Shown: positions 1-7,455 of the stretch, in pieces
How positions within the stretch are numbered: position 1 is the first letter of the stretch
Layout: each line of letters starts with the position of its first letter
NCBI RefSeq assembly: GCF_024218795.1
Contig: NZ_CP100400.1
Coordinates: 1,240,001 to 1,304,000 of the forward strand
DNA length: 64,000 nucleotides
Source of the DNA: Halorussus aquaticus
GTDB taxonomy: Archaea > Halobacteriota > Halobacteria > Halobacteriales > Haladaptataceae
Direction of reading: 5' to 3'
The notes under the pieces: model-generated
What the model was told of the DNA's origin: nothing
Seen by the model: the letters and a program-made list of their open reading frames with translations, nothing else
The model's database searches: none
Position numbers and translations under genes: made by a program

Positions 1-225
1 GGTCAGAATGTCGACGGTCACGCGCTCGCAGAACGGTTGGTTCTCGATGGCGTCCTCCATCGCGGTTTCGAGGCTGGGGGCGCTCTCGGGACTGACGGGC
101 GTCCCGGCGAACTGGTGGTAGAGCGCACCGAACTTGATGCCCGCCTCGAAGCAGGCCGCGTCGCGGTCGGTGGGGTCCGAAGTGGGGGCTTCTCGACCCC
201 CTGAATCGGCGTCGCTGGAGTCCAT
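1..225 (-). CDS. mptD: Dihydroneopterin aldolase (MptD-type), N-terminal part
   Basis: Reading the minus strand from the ATG at 225 gives 75 codons that run off the window edge, so only the N-terminus is visible. After a short acidic, low-complexity head the protein contains FEAGIKFGALYHQFAGTPVS, which is characteristic of the archaeal dihydroneopterin aldolase family (Pfam DHNA, type protein MJ1585/MptD). The family cleaves 7,8-dihydroneopterin to 6-hydroxymethyl-dihydropterin and glycolaldehyde in archaeal tetrahydrofolate or methanopterin synthesis. It is divergent from the aIF2-beta gene, with 93 bp between the start codons. The assignment rests on this one motif and the C-terminus is not seen. 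Confidence 0.75.
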   Translation of the reverse strand, partial: MDSSDADSGGREAPTSDPTDRDAACFEAGIKFGALYHQFAGTPVSPESAPSLETAMEDAIENQPFCERVTVDILT

Positions 226-318
226 GGTCGTGACCAAGCGGGCCTGCGAGAAAAGCCGCCCGGTCTTTGCGCCGGACCATCACGGAATACCTTTTAACGT
301 CCAACACCTCATTCGCCC

Positions 319-927
319 ATGGACTATTCAGCGAATCTCGACAGAGCGATGGACGCGACGCCCGACTTCGAAGAGCAGAGCGACCGATTCAGCTACCCCG
401 ACGCGGACGCCCAGAAGGACGGCGCGTTCACGCGATTCACCAACCTGAGCGACGTCGCGGACGCGCTCGGCCGCGACACCGAACACCTCCACAGCGCGCT
501 CCAGCGCGAACTCGGGACCAACGGGAAACTCGAAGACGGCCGCGCCCGGTACAACGGGACCTTCTCGGGGTCCGACTTCGACGCCGCCCTCGAGAGCTAC
601 GTGCAGGAGTTCGTCCTCTGTTCGGAGTGCGGCCTGCCGGACACCCGCCTCGTCCGCGAGAACCGCAACCTGATGCTGCGGTGTGACGCCTGCGGTGCGT
701 TCCGCCCCGTCACCAAGCGTTCGACCTCGACCCAGAACCAGAACCGGGACGCCGTCGAGGAGGGAGCCACCTACGAGGTCAAGATTACAGGCACCGGCCG
801 AAAGGGCGACGGCGTGGCCGAGAAAGGCAAGTACACCATCTTCGTCCCCGGCGCACAGGAGGGCGACGTGGTGCAGATCTACATCAAGAACATCAGCGGG
901 AATCTGGCGTTCGCGCGACTCGCCTGA
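319..927 (+). CDS. Translation initiation factor aIF2 beta subunit with TRAM domain
   Basis: The 202-aa protein has the eIF2-beta/eIF5 fold followed by a C4 zinc ribbon (C101, C104, C122, C125) and a C-terminal TRAM domain from about residue 145. Fusion to a TRAM RNA-binding domain is a haloarchaeal feature. The protein is part of the heterotrimeric aIF2 that brings initiator Met-tRNA to the small ribosomal subunit. A TATA element (about 290-298, ccttttaac) lies 25 nt upstream of the ATG, which indicates a leaderless transcript and supports this start. A run of five T just after the stop (about 944-950) is a plausible archaeal terminator. Confidence 0.95.
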   Translation: MDYSANLDRAMDATPDFEEQSDRFSYPDADAQKDGAFTRFTNLSDVADALGRDTEHLHSALQRELGTNGKLEDGRARYNGTFSGSDFDAALESYVQEFVLCSECGLPDTRLVRENRNLMLRCDACGAFRPVTKRSTSTQNQNRDAVEEGATYEVKITGTGRKGDGVAEKGKYTIFVPGAQEGDVVQIYIKNISGNLAFARLA

Positions 928-1052
928 AACTCTCTCCATTCGGTTTTTCTACCCGTTCTTCTACTCGATTCCCACTCCGTCAGCGGCAGAATAACGCCGA
1001 ACACCAGCGGCGGCAGGAGCGCGCCGAGTATCTCCAAATCGACGAACAGCAT
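879..1052 (-). CDS. Possible small single-span membrane protein
   Basis: A 57-codon minus-strand ORF starts with ATG at 1052. Residues 4-24 form a convincing hydrophobic segment (VDLEILGALLPPLVFGVILP), and the first two dozen codons have the GC-rich third positions of real genes here. The C-terminal half is basic, loses that codon pattern and overlaps the 3' end of the aIF2-beta gene by 49 nt, so the true C-terminus or even the existence of the gene is uncertain. I know no function for it. Confidence 0.35.
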   Translation of the reverse strand: MLFVDLEILGALLPPLVFGVILPLTEWESSRRTGRKTEWREFQASRANARFPLMFLM

Positions 1053-1126
1053 GTTCGGCCGAGAAAAGGTTCCCGAACCTCCCGAACGCAAAACCCCTTT
1101 ACACGCCGAGTTCGTCCGTCGGGGTG

Positions 1127-1363
1127 ATGTACGAACTCCTGACGGAACTGGGGTCGGAGGCGCTCGCGGTGGTCGCCTACGCTCTCGGAACCCTCGCGCT
1201 GTCGCTCCTCGGTCTCTTCGCGGAGTACAACAGTCTCCAGCAACTTATCGCCGGAGACAAAGTGCTCGCTGGCTGGTTCGCCGTGATGGGCATCGTCGCG
1301 CTCGCGTTCGCGGTGAACCTCGGGCGCGAGAAGTTGCTCCCGCAGTTCGCGGCGGACGACTGA
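1127..1363 (+). CDS. Small membrane protein, two predicted spans
   Basis: This 78-aa haloarchaeal-type protein has two hydrophobic stretches (about residues 10-32 and 48-64) separated by a short polar loop. An in-frame GTG lies one codon upstream at 1124. The ATG at 1127 is preferred because a TATA-like element (ctttaca, about 1097-1103) sits about 26 nt before it, the leaderless geometry seen throughout this window. No catalytic motif is visible and I do not recognise a function. It stands alone between aIF2-beta and azf, with its own promoter. Confidence 0.7.
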   Translation: MYELLTELGSEALAVVAYALGTLALSLLGLFAEYNSLQQLIAGDKVLAGWFAVMGIVALAFAVNLGREKLLPQFAADD

Positions 1364-1451
1364 CCTGCGGACGGCCATCGACAAGACGTTCTCGGTCCAG
1401 GTCCGAGCGAATCGCACCTTACTTATCACCTGCTTCCCTCCCTTCAGTTGA

Positions 1452-2273
1452 ATGGACGACCCAGTCCTGCTTACGGGCGCGGAAGGCCGCGTCGGGCAGG
1501 CCATCCTCTCGGACCTCTCGGCGGAGTACGAGTGGCGACTGCTCGACCGGGACCCGCCGACCCGCGACACGGACCACGAGTTCGTCGTCGCAGACATCAC
1601 CGACGAGGAGGCCGTCCGGGAGGCCATGGACGGCGTCGGCGCGGTCGTACACCTCGCTGGCGACCCACGTCCAGAAGCGCCGTGGAACAGCGTCCTGACG
1701 AACAACATCGACGGCACGCGCAACGTCTTCGAGGCCGCAATCGACGCTGGCGTCGAGAAGGTCGCGTTCGCCTCGTCGAACCACGCGGTCGGCGCGTACG
1801 AGACCGACGAGCGCACCCCCGAGATGTACCGCCGCGACGACGACTACCGACTCGACGGCACCGAGTTCCCCCGACCGAGCAACCTCTACGGCGTCAGCAA
1901 GGCGACCGGCGAAGTGCTGGGTCGGTACTACCACGACGAGTACGACCTCAGCGTCGTCTGCGTCCGCATCGGCAACCTCACCAAGAACCACCCGCCCAAG
2001 GACTACGAGCGCGGGCAGGCGATGTGGCTCTCCCACCGGGACTGCGCCCACCTCTTCGACCGCTGTATCCGGGCCGACTACGACTTCGAAATCGTCTACG
2101 GCATCTCGGACAACGACCGGAAGTACTACTCCATCGAGCGCACGAAGGAGGTGCTGGGGTACGACCCGCAGGACAACTCTGCCGAATTCGCGGACGACGA
2201 GACCGAGAACGGAGACGAAGCCGAGAACGCCGACGATACCGGAAACGCGGCCGAGAGCCAGACGGACGACTGA
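1452..2273 (+). CDS. azf: NAD+-dependent glucose-6-phosphate dehydrogenase (Azf, extended SDR type)
   Basis: The 273-aa protein is an extended short-chain dehydrogenase. It has the Rossmann motif TGAEGRVG (residues 8-15), the HLAGDPRPEAPW segment near residue 68, and the catalytic pair Y146/K150 in YGVSK. It matches, from memory, Haloferax volcanii HVO_0511, the archaeal zwischenferment that oxidises glucose 6-phosphate with NAD+ as the first step of the haloarchaeal oxidative pentose phosphate pathway. That enzyme is unrelated to bacterial Zwf. The last 25 residues are an acidic Asn/Asp/Glu tail. A TATA element at about 1417-1426 precedes the ATG. The second enzyme of the pathway, gnd, lies at 52383-53288. 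Confidence 0.9.
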   Translation: MDDPVLLTGAEGRVGQAILSDLSAEYEWRLLDRDPPTRDTDHEFVVADITDEEAVREAMDGVGAVVHLAGDPRPEAPWNSVLTNNIDGTRNVFEAAIDAGVEKVAFASSNHAVGAYETDERTPEMYRRDDDYRLDGTEFPRPSNLYGVSKATGEVLGRYYHDEYDLSVVCVRIGNLTKNHPPKDYERGQAMWLSHRDCAHLFDRCIRADYDFEIVYGISDNDRKYYSIERTKEVLGYDPQDNSAEFADDETENGDEAENADDTGNAAESQTDD

Positions 2274-2280
2274 CCGCGCG

Positions 2281-2898
2281 TCAGTCGAACAGGCCTTCCA
2301 CGTCCGATTCTCTGTGGTCGCGCTTGCCCACCACGCCCGCCATTCGCTGGAAGATTATCCCTCGATTCGCGGCGTCGCGTGCGAAGTCCATCACGAACGT
2401 CACGAACTGACTGGTCGCCTTCTCGTCGTCGAGGTCCTCGCGGGCGTACGTCACCGCCTTCTCGACGGTCTCCTCGTCGTAGCCGTACTCCTCGGCCAGC
2501 ACCGCGGCGGCGACCGCGGCCGCCTCGAAGCGCAGGTCTTCGGGTCTGAGCGCCACGTTCTCGTGAGTCAGGCGCGGCGGCGCGGCGCGTTCGACGTGTT
2601 CCGGGTCGGCGGCGACCGCCCGGAGGTACGTCCGCACCTCGCCGACGTTCACCTCTCGGTAGTCCGCCGGGAGGGCGGCGAGGTACGCCGCGCCACTCTC
2701 GGCGAGACCGCGGACGCCCGTCCAGTTCGCGTCGTGGGCGTGGTGGACCGCGGCCGTGAACTGAATCAGGCCGTGGAGAAACCGCTCGTCGTCGGTGCCC
2801 GACTCCAAATCGAGCCAGTGGTCCTCCCACGCGTCGTGGGCCGCGTGGTACTCGCCGTCGTTGTAGATGGCGATACCGGCCCGGAGGTGGTCTCTCAT
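2281..2898 (-). CDS. DUF309 domain-containing protein
   Basis: A 205-aa all-alpha protein with the DUF309 signature near the N-terminus (HDAWEDHW, residues 21-28, and an LIQFTAAVHH segment about 20 residues on). In this family these conserved His/Glu/Trp residues line a helical bundle of unknown biochemical role. The ORF remains open upstream to 3099, but that extension crosses the repeat region beside tRNA-Arg and has non-coding composition, so the ATG at 2898 is chosen. It is convergent with azf, 7 bp apart. Confidence 0.8.
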   Translation of the reverse strand: MRDHLRAGIAIYNDGEYHAAHDAWEDHWLDLESGTDDERFLHGLIQFTAAVHHAHDANWTGVRGLAESGAAYLAALPADYREVNVGEVRTYLRAVAADPEHVERAAPPRLTHENVALRPEDLRFEAAAVAAAVLAEEYGYDEETVEKAVTYAREDLDDEKATSQFVTFVMDFARDAANRGIIFQRMAGVVGKRDHRESDVEGLFD

Positions 2899-3033
2899 CG
2901 CTGGTGAGTTCGGGATTCGACAGCAAGGGTCTTCGGGATTCGAAACCGCAGGTGGTGCAGATAGCGACAGATGGTAGTTCCGCGGTGCAGCAGTGCGAGA
3001 GCCACAGAAGACTCTCGCGGACTTGCTCCGTGA

Positions 3034-3059
3034 AAACGTCCTGACGGAGATTTGAACTC
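3034..3059. repeat. 26-bp copy of the tRNA-Arg 3' end (att-like repeat)
   Basis: Positions 3034-3059 are identical to 3180-3205, which cover the last bases of the T arm, the acceptor strand and the first bases beyond the 3' end of tRNA-Arg(GCG). The repeat is direct and 146 bp away on the 3' side of the tRNA, the geometry left by tRNA-targeting integrases. No integrase gene remains between the two copies. Confidence 0.6.
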
Positions 3060-3119
3060 GTCCAGATGTTCCTGCTCGCTTCGCTGCGCGGGCATGCATC
3101 TGGTCTGCTCGAATCTCCG
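3045..3119. repeat. Imperfect inverted repeat next to tRNA-Arg
   Basis: The 24 bases at 3045-3068 are nearly the reverse complement of 3097-3119, separated by 28 bases. The left arm is the tRNA T-arm copy plus flanking bases, so a second, inverted and diverged T-arm-like sequence exists. The 2899-3182 interval holds no gene. Confidence 0.55.
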
Positions 3120-3182
3120 TAGTTGGAGTGTCCGCGACGCGGACTCCTCGCTACGCTCGTCGTCGTTGCGTCGCGGCAGAAA

Positions 3183-3255
3183 CGTCCTGACGGAGATTTG
3201 AACTCCGGTCCCTGGCTCCGCAAGCCAAGAGGATAGTCCACTACCCTATCAGGAC
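3183..3255 (-). tRNA. tRNA-Arg (anticodon GCG)
   Basis: The minus strand folds as a complete cloverleaf: acceptor GTCCTGA/TCAGGAC, a D arm with GGGTA/TATCC, an anticodon stem TTGGC/GCCAG around the loop TTGCGGA, and a T arm GGAG-TTCAAAT-CTCC. The anticodon is GCG, reading CGC (Arg). The length is 73 nt including the discriminator G at 3183, and no intron or encoded CCA is seen. The 3' part is duplicated at 3034-3059. Confidence 0.95.
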
Positions 3256-3385
3256 TCAACTCTACGTTGGCCGGTTCCACTAATAGGGGTTACGGTCTGC
3301 TTACGCGGGTGACACAGAGACGCAAAGACAAATCGCTATTTTTGCATTCGTGAAGACTTTGAAACCGTGTCGCGTTGGAGTCAGT

Positions 3386-3928
3386 ATGGACCGACGGGAG
3401 ATGCTCACACGTTTCGGTGGAGTTCTCGGTGCGGTTTCGCTCGGTGGCTGTCTCGGCCAGTACGAGGACCTCGCCGGGAGCGAGGGCGATTCGACCACCA
3501 CCGAATCGACCACGACGGCCGGGGAGACGACCACGGAGGGTGAACCGGCCGACCGAACCACGGACGGCCAGCAATCGTCGCTGACCGACTCCTCGTTCGA
3601 ACCCGCGACGGCCGAGTGCGGGAAACCCGCGGGCGACGCCAGCGTCCAGTTCTCCCCGGGGTCGGTCACCGTCACGGGGACGATTTCGGGGTCGAACACG
3701 TGCTACACCGCGAAACTCGCCGACGCGAGCTACGACCCCGAGAGCGGGACGCTCGACGTGACCGTCGCCTCGGTGCAGAAGGGCGGGGCCGACGCGTGCG
3801 CCCAGTGCATCGTGGAAATCGAGTACGAGGCGACGTTCTCGTTCGACGGCGCTGTGCCCGCGAGCGTGTCGGTCGTCCACGAGGCGATGGGCGACACGAC
3901 GACGGTCACGACCGCTGAATCGGGGTGA
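3386..3928 (+). CDS. Tat-exported lipoprotein of unknown function
   Basis: The 180-aa protein begins with a Tat signal (MDRREMLTRFGG) that ends in a lipobox (SLGGC, Cys at about residue 19). A Ser/Thr/Glu linker rich in TTTES repeats follows, typical of haloarchaeal lipid-anchored surface proteins. The rest is a small beta-rich domain with several Cys, including a CAQC pair. The ATG at 3386 is preferred to an in-frame start at 3350 because it places the twin arginine at positions 3-4. The gene is single, just downstream of the tRNA promoter region. No specific function is recognised. Confidence 0.75.
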   Translation: MDRREMLTRFGGVLGAVSLGGCLGQYEDLAGSEGDSTTTESTTTAGETTTEGEPADRTTDGQQSSLTDSSFEPATAECGKPAGDASVQFSPGSVTVTGTISGSNTCYTAKLADASYDPESGTLDVTVASVQKGGADACAQCIVEIEYEATFSFDGAVPASVSVVHEAMGDTTTVTTAESG

Positions 3929-4162
3929 CGGCGAGCGCAGCGACGGGGTAGCGTCGGGCCGCCGAGACCGCACGCCGGACGCCGCGCCGAGCGAAGGTTT
4001 ATGTCCGGACGGGCGACCAACTCGGACCGTGACCAATCGACGACCAGTCCCCGACCCCGGGCGGACCTCGCGTCGAAAACCGACCGACGCGACCGAGGTG
4101 AGAGCGCGCTCTCGACAAAGACAATACTTAAGCGCGGGCCACCCCTTCCGTGCAATACGATT

Positions 4163-5602
4163 ATGGGCGCGATAGAGGACGTTTACGCCGACCTCGACGC
4201 CGACGTATCTCTGGAGGAGTTCCGCGAGGCGGTCGAGGAGAAGGTCGAGCAGATGGGCGGTCTCGCCGACGAGGAGACCGCCGCGATGCTCATCGCCCAC
4301 GAGATGGACGAGGAGGGCGGCGAAGTCGAGAGCATCGCCGACATCGAACCCGGCATGGAAGAGGTGAAGTTCGTCGCCAAAGTGGTCGGCGTCGGCGACG
4401 TTCGGACGTTCGAGCGCGACGACGAGGACCGCGACGAGGGCCGCGTACTGAACGTCGAGGTGGCCGACGAGACCGGTTCCATCCGCATCACGTTCTGGGA
4501 CAAGCAGGCCGACGCGGGCGAGGAGGAACTCGAAGTCGGCGACACTCTCCGCATCTCCGGGCGACCGAAAGAGGGGTACAACGGCGTGGAGGTCAACGTC
4601 AACGACGCCGAGGCCGACGACGAGACCGACGTCGACGTGCAGGTTCAGGACACCTACCGCGTCGAGGACCTCTCGCTGGGTCTCTCCGACGTGAACCTCC
4701 GCGGCAAAGTGCTTGACACCGACGAGGTGCGCACCTTCGACCGCGACGACGGGTCGGAGGGGAAGGTCGCCAACCTCAAACTCGGCGACTCCACCGGCCG
4801 CATCCGAGTGACGCTCTGGGACGAACGCACCGACCGCGCCGAGGAACTCGACCCCGGCGTCTCGGTCGAGGTCGTGGACGGCTACGTCCGGGAGCGCGAC
4901 GGGAGTCTGGAACTCCACGTCGGTAACCGCGGCGCGGTCGAGGAGATAGACGAGGACGTGGAGTACGTGCCCGAGACCGCCGACATCGGCGACCTCGAAA
5001 TCGGCGACGAGGTGGACATCGGCGGCGTCGTGCGCTCGACCGACCCCAAGCGCACCTTCGACCGCGACGACGGGTCGGAGGGGCAGGTCCGAAACGTCCG
5101 CGTTCAGGACGAGACCGGCGACCTCCGGGTCGCGCTCTGGGGCGAGAAGGCCGACATCGACATCGCGCCCGGCGACGAGATTCAGTTGGCCGACATCGAG
5201 ATTCAGGACGGCTGGGAGGACGACATCGAAGGCTCCGCCGGGTGGCAGTCCACCGTGACCGTCCTCGGCGAGGCCGACCCGTCCGTCGGCGGTGGCGAGA
5301 GCGACACCGGCGATGACGGCGACGGCGCGAGCAGCGGGACGGGTCTCGACGCCTTCGGCGACGACGACGGAGGCGGCACCGACGCTGGCGCAGACGCCGC
5401 TTCCGGCGCGGACGGTGACGACGCCGACGGCGAGTTCGTCGAGTTCACGGGAACCGTCGTGCAGGCTGGCGACCCGATAATTCTGGACGACGGCGAGGAG
5501 ACCGTCAGCGTCGAGTCGGGCGCCGACGTGACCCTCGGACAGAAGGTGACCGCGCGCGGCGAACTCCGAGACGGGACCCTCGACGCCGAGGACGTGTTCT
5601 AA
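4163..5602 (+). CDS. rpa2: Replication protein A, stand-alone (RPA2-type) with several OB folds
   Basis: A 479-aa single-stranded-DNA-binding protein. Three OB folds are visible as repeated units with the pattern VRTFxRDD...V.NL...D.TG.IR(V/I)T(L/F)W at about residues 65-145, 165-255 and 270-360. A Gly/Asp-rich flexible linker and a fourth, shorter OB-like C-terminal segment follow. No zinc finger is present. The organisation fits haloarchaeal Rpa2, which protects ssDNA in replication and repair and, unlike Rpa1/Rpa3, is not in an operon with a partner protein. TATA tacttaag (4125-4132) predicts a TSS near 4154. The ORF is open further upstream to 4001, but only the ATG at 4163 starts the conserved helix. 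Confidence 0.9.
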   Translation: MGAIEDVYADLDADVSLEEFREAVEEKVEQMGGLADEETAAMLIAHEMDEEGGEVESIADIEPGMEEVKFVAKVVGVGDVRTFERDDEDRDEGRVLNVEVADETGSIRITFWDKQADAGEEELEVGDTLRISGRPKEGYNGVEVNVNDAEADDETDVDVQVQDTYRVEDLSLGLSDVNLRGKVLDTDEVRTFDRDDGSEGKVANLKLGDSTGRIRVTLWDERTDRAEELDPGVSVEVVDGYVRERDGSLELHVGNRGAVEEIDEDVEYVPETADIGDLEIGDEVDIGGVVRSTDPKRTFDRDDGSEGQVRNVRVQDETGDLRVALWGEKADIDIAPGDEIQLADIEIQDGWEDDIEGSAGWQSTVTVLGEADPSVGGGESDTGDDGDGASSGTGLDAFGDDDGGGTDAGADAASGADGDDADGEFVEFTGTVVQAGDPIILDDGEETVSVESGADVTLGQKVTARGELRDGTLDAEDVF

Positions 5603-5856
5603 CCGCGGACTACGGACCTGCTTTACAGCCGAGTGGTTTCGGCCGACCGACCGGTGAGCGTGGGGCGAACCGCTCTGGTTCTGTACTGATGGGACACGAG
5701 CAGACAGACGGGACCCGCGGGTCGAACGGACGCGTCGGGTCGCGGGCGGTCGTTCGGTTTCTACGGCCGGGAATCACCCCGCGTTCGAAAACCGTCTCTG
5801 GTTCCTCGAAAGACGCTTTGGAAAGAACTAAGGGCGCGAGATTCCCGGATTCTGGT

Positions 5857-6288
5857 ATGAGCGTCGAGTTACCGTTCGCGCCGATAGACACGATAATCAG
5901 ACGGAACGCGGGGGAACTCAGAGTCAGCGCGGACGCCGCCGAGGAGTTGGCCCGGCGGATTCAACGTCACGGGGCCGAACTCGCGGTCGATGCCGCCGAA
6001 CACGCCACCGCAGACGGTCGCAAGACGCTGATGAGTCAGGACTTCGGCGTCGAGCAGGTGGTGGACAAGGAGAGTCTCGAACTCCCCGTCGCTCCGGTGG
6101 ACCGCATCGCCCGACTCGAAATCGACGACAGCTACCGGGTCGCCATGGACGCCCGCATCGCGCTGGCGGACATCCTCGAGGACTACGCGGACAACGTCGC
6201 CGAAGCGGCCGCCGTCCTCGCGCGCCACGCCGACCGGCGAACTGTTAAGGCCGAGGATATCGACACGTACTTCGAACTGTTCGAGTGA
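5857..6288 (+). CDS. hstA: Archaeal histone, tandem (two fused histone folds)
   Basis: This 143-aa protein consists of two histone folds in one chain. Fold 1 (about 1-67) starts ELPFAPIDTIIRRNAGELRV and fold 2 (about 75-143) starts ELPVAPVDRIARLEIDDSYRV. Both carry the ADNVAEAA/ELAVDAAEHA helix and end with a K.L/VKAEDI segment. Fused doublets are the haloarchaeal form (HpyA in Halobacterium, HstA in Haloferax), which bind DNA or act as global regulators. The protein is acidic, with few of the basic DNA-contact residues of methanogen histones. TATA aactaagg at about 5826 fits a leaderless start. The histone deacetylase gene follows. Confidence 0.95.
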   Translation: MSVELPFAPIDTIIRRNAGELRVSADAAEELARRIQRHGAELAVDAAEHATADGRKTLMSQDFGVEQVVDKESLELPVAPVDRIARLEIDDSYRVAMDARIALADILEDYADNVAEAAAVLARHADRRTVKAEDIDTYFELFE

Positions 6289-6425
6289 GTCCCCGCGGAC
6301 GCCTCGTTTCGAGCGCGTCGAAATGCCGCGGGGAGCGAAGCGGTTAAATTCCACTGTGCACCAATGAAACACGTGCTACCAACTACCGAGTTCCTCCCCC
6401 GGTCGGGAGCGACCGACCCGTAATT

Positions 6426-7445
6426 ATGAACTTCGGCTACAGCGAAACATGTCTCGCTCACGACACCGGCGAGCGCCACCCCGAAAATCCGGACCGACTC
6501 CGGGCCATCCAAGAGGGACTGGCGCGCAAGCACAGCGTCGAGTACGTAAACGCCGATAGCGCCACGCGGGACGGCGTCGAGGCGGTCCACGACCCCGACT
6601 ACGTCGCGGAGTTCCGGGAGTTCTGCGAGTCGGGCGGCGGGAACTGGGACCCCGACACCGTGGCGGTCGCGGCGACGTGGGAGGCGGCGCTCAAGTCAGC
6701 CGGACTGGCCTGCTGGTCCGCGGAGACCGCCCTCGACGGCGACGACGGCCGAGACACCCCCTTCGCGCTCGGGCGGCCGCCGGGCCACCACGCGGTCGAA
6801 GACGACGCGATGGGATTCTGTTTCTTCAACAACGTCGCCGTCGCCGCCCGCCACGTCATCGACGCCGACGACACCGACGCCGCTCGGGTCGCCATCTTCG
6901 ACTGGGACGTCCACCACGGAAACGGCACGCAGGACATCTTCTACGAGGCGGGCGACGTGTTCTACGCCTCGTTCCACGAGGAGGGTCTCTATCCGGGGAC
7001 GGGCGAAGTCGAGGAGACCGGCGAGGGCGACGGGGCGGGGGCGACGCTCAACGTTCCGCTCCCCGCGGGCGCGGGCGACCCCGAGTACCGCGACGCCTTC
7101 GACGAACTGGTCGCTCCGGCGCTGCGCGACTTCGACCCGGACCTCCTGCTGGTGAGCGCAGGGTTCGACGCCCACCGCCACGACCCCATCTCCCGGATGC
7201 GGGTCTCGACGGACGGGTACGGGATGCTCACCGACCGCGTCCGCGACGCGGCCGCGGAGACCGACGCCGCCCTCGGGTTCGTCCTCGAAGGCGGGTACGG
7301 ACTCGACACGCTGGCCGAGAGCGTGGCCGAAGTTCACGAGATTTTCGACGGCAAGCGCCCGCTGACGCCCGACGACGAGGCCAACGACGACGTGCGCGAA
7401 CTAATCGAAGAAATTCGGAACTCCCATCCGGCGTTGGACGGGTAG
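6426..7445 (+). CDS. hdaI: Histone deacetylase family protein (HdaI-like)
   Basis: A 339-aa class II/AcuC-like deacetylase with all catalytic elements: GRPPGHHA (H121, H122), the zinc ligands D161 and H163 in DWDVHHGNG, D248 in SAGFDAH, and the transition-state Tyr (Y291) in EGGYGL. The family removes acetyl groups from lysines using zinc. The position directly after the histone gene, as for HVO_0522 in Haloferax, makes a chromatin or protein-acetylation role plausible, but the substrate cannot be read from sequence. Coding is continuous, with no frameshift. The gene is convergent with zntA, 10 bp apart. Confidence 0.92.
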   Translation: MNFGYSETCLAHDTGERHPENPDRLRAIQEGLARKHSVEYVNADSATRDGVEAVHDPDYVAEFREFCESGGGNWDPDTVAVAATWEAALKSAGLACWSAETALDGDDGRDTPFALGRPPGHHAVEDDAMGFCFFNNVAVAARHVIDADDTDAARVAIFDWDVHHGNGTQDIFYEAGDVFYASFHEEGLYPGTGEVEETGEGDGAGATLNVPLPAGAGDPEYRDAFDELVAPALRDFDPDLLLVSAGFDAHRHDPISRMRVSTDGYGMLTDRVRDAAAETDAALGFVLEGGYGLDTLAESVAEVHEIFDGKRPLTPDDEANDDVRELIEEIRNSHPALDG

Positions 7446-7455
7446 CGACGGCGGT

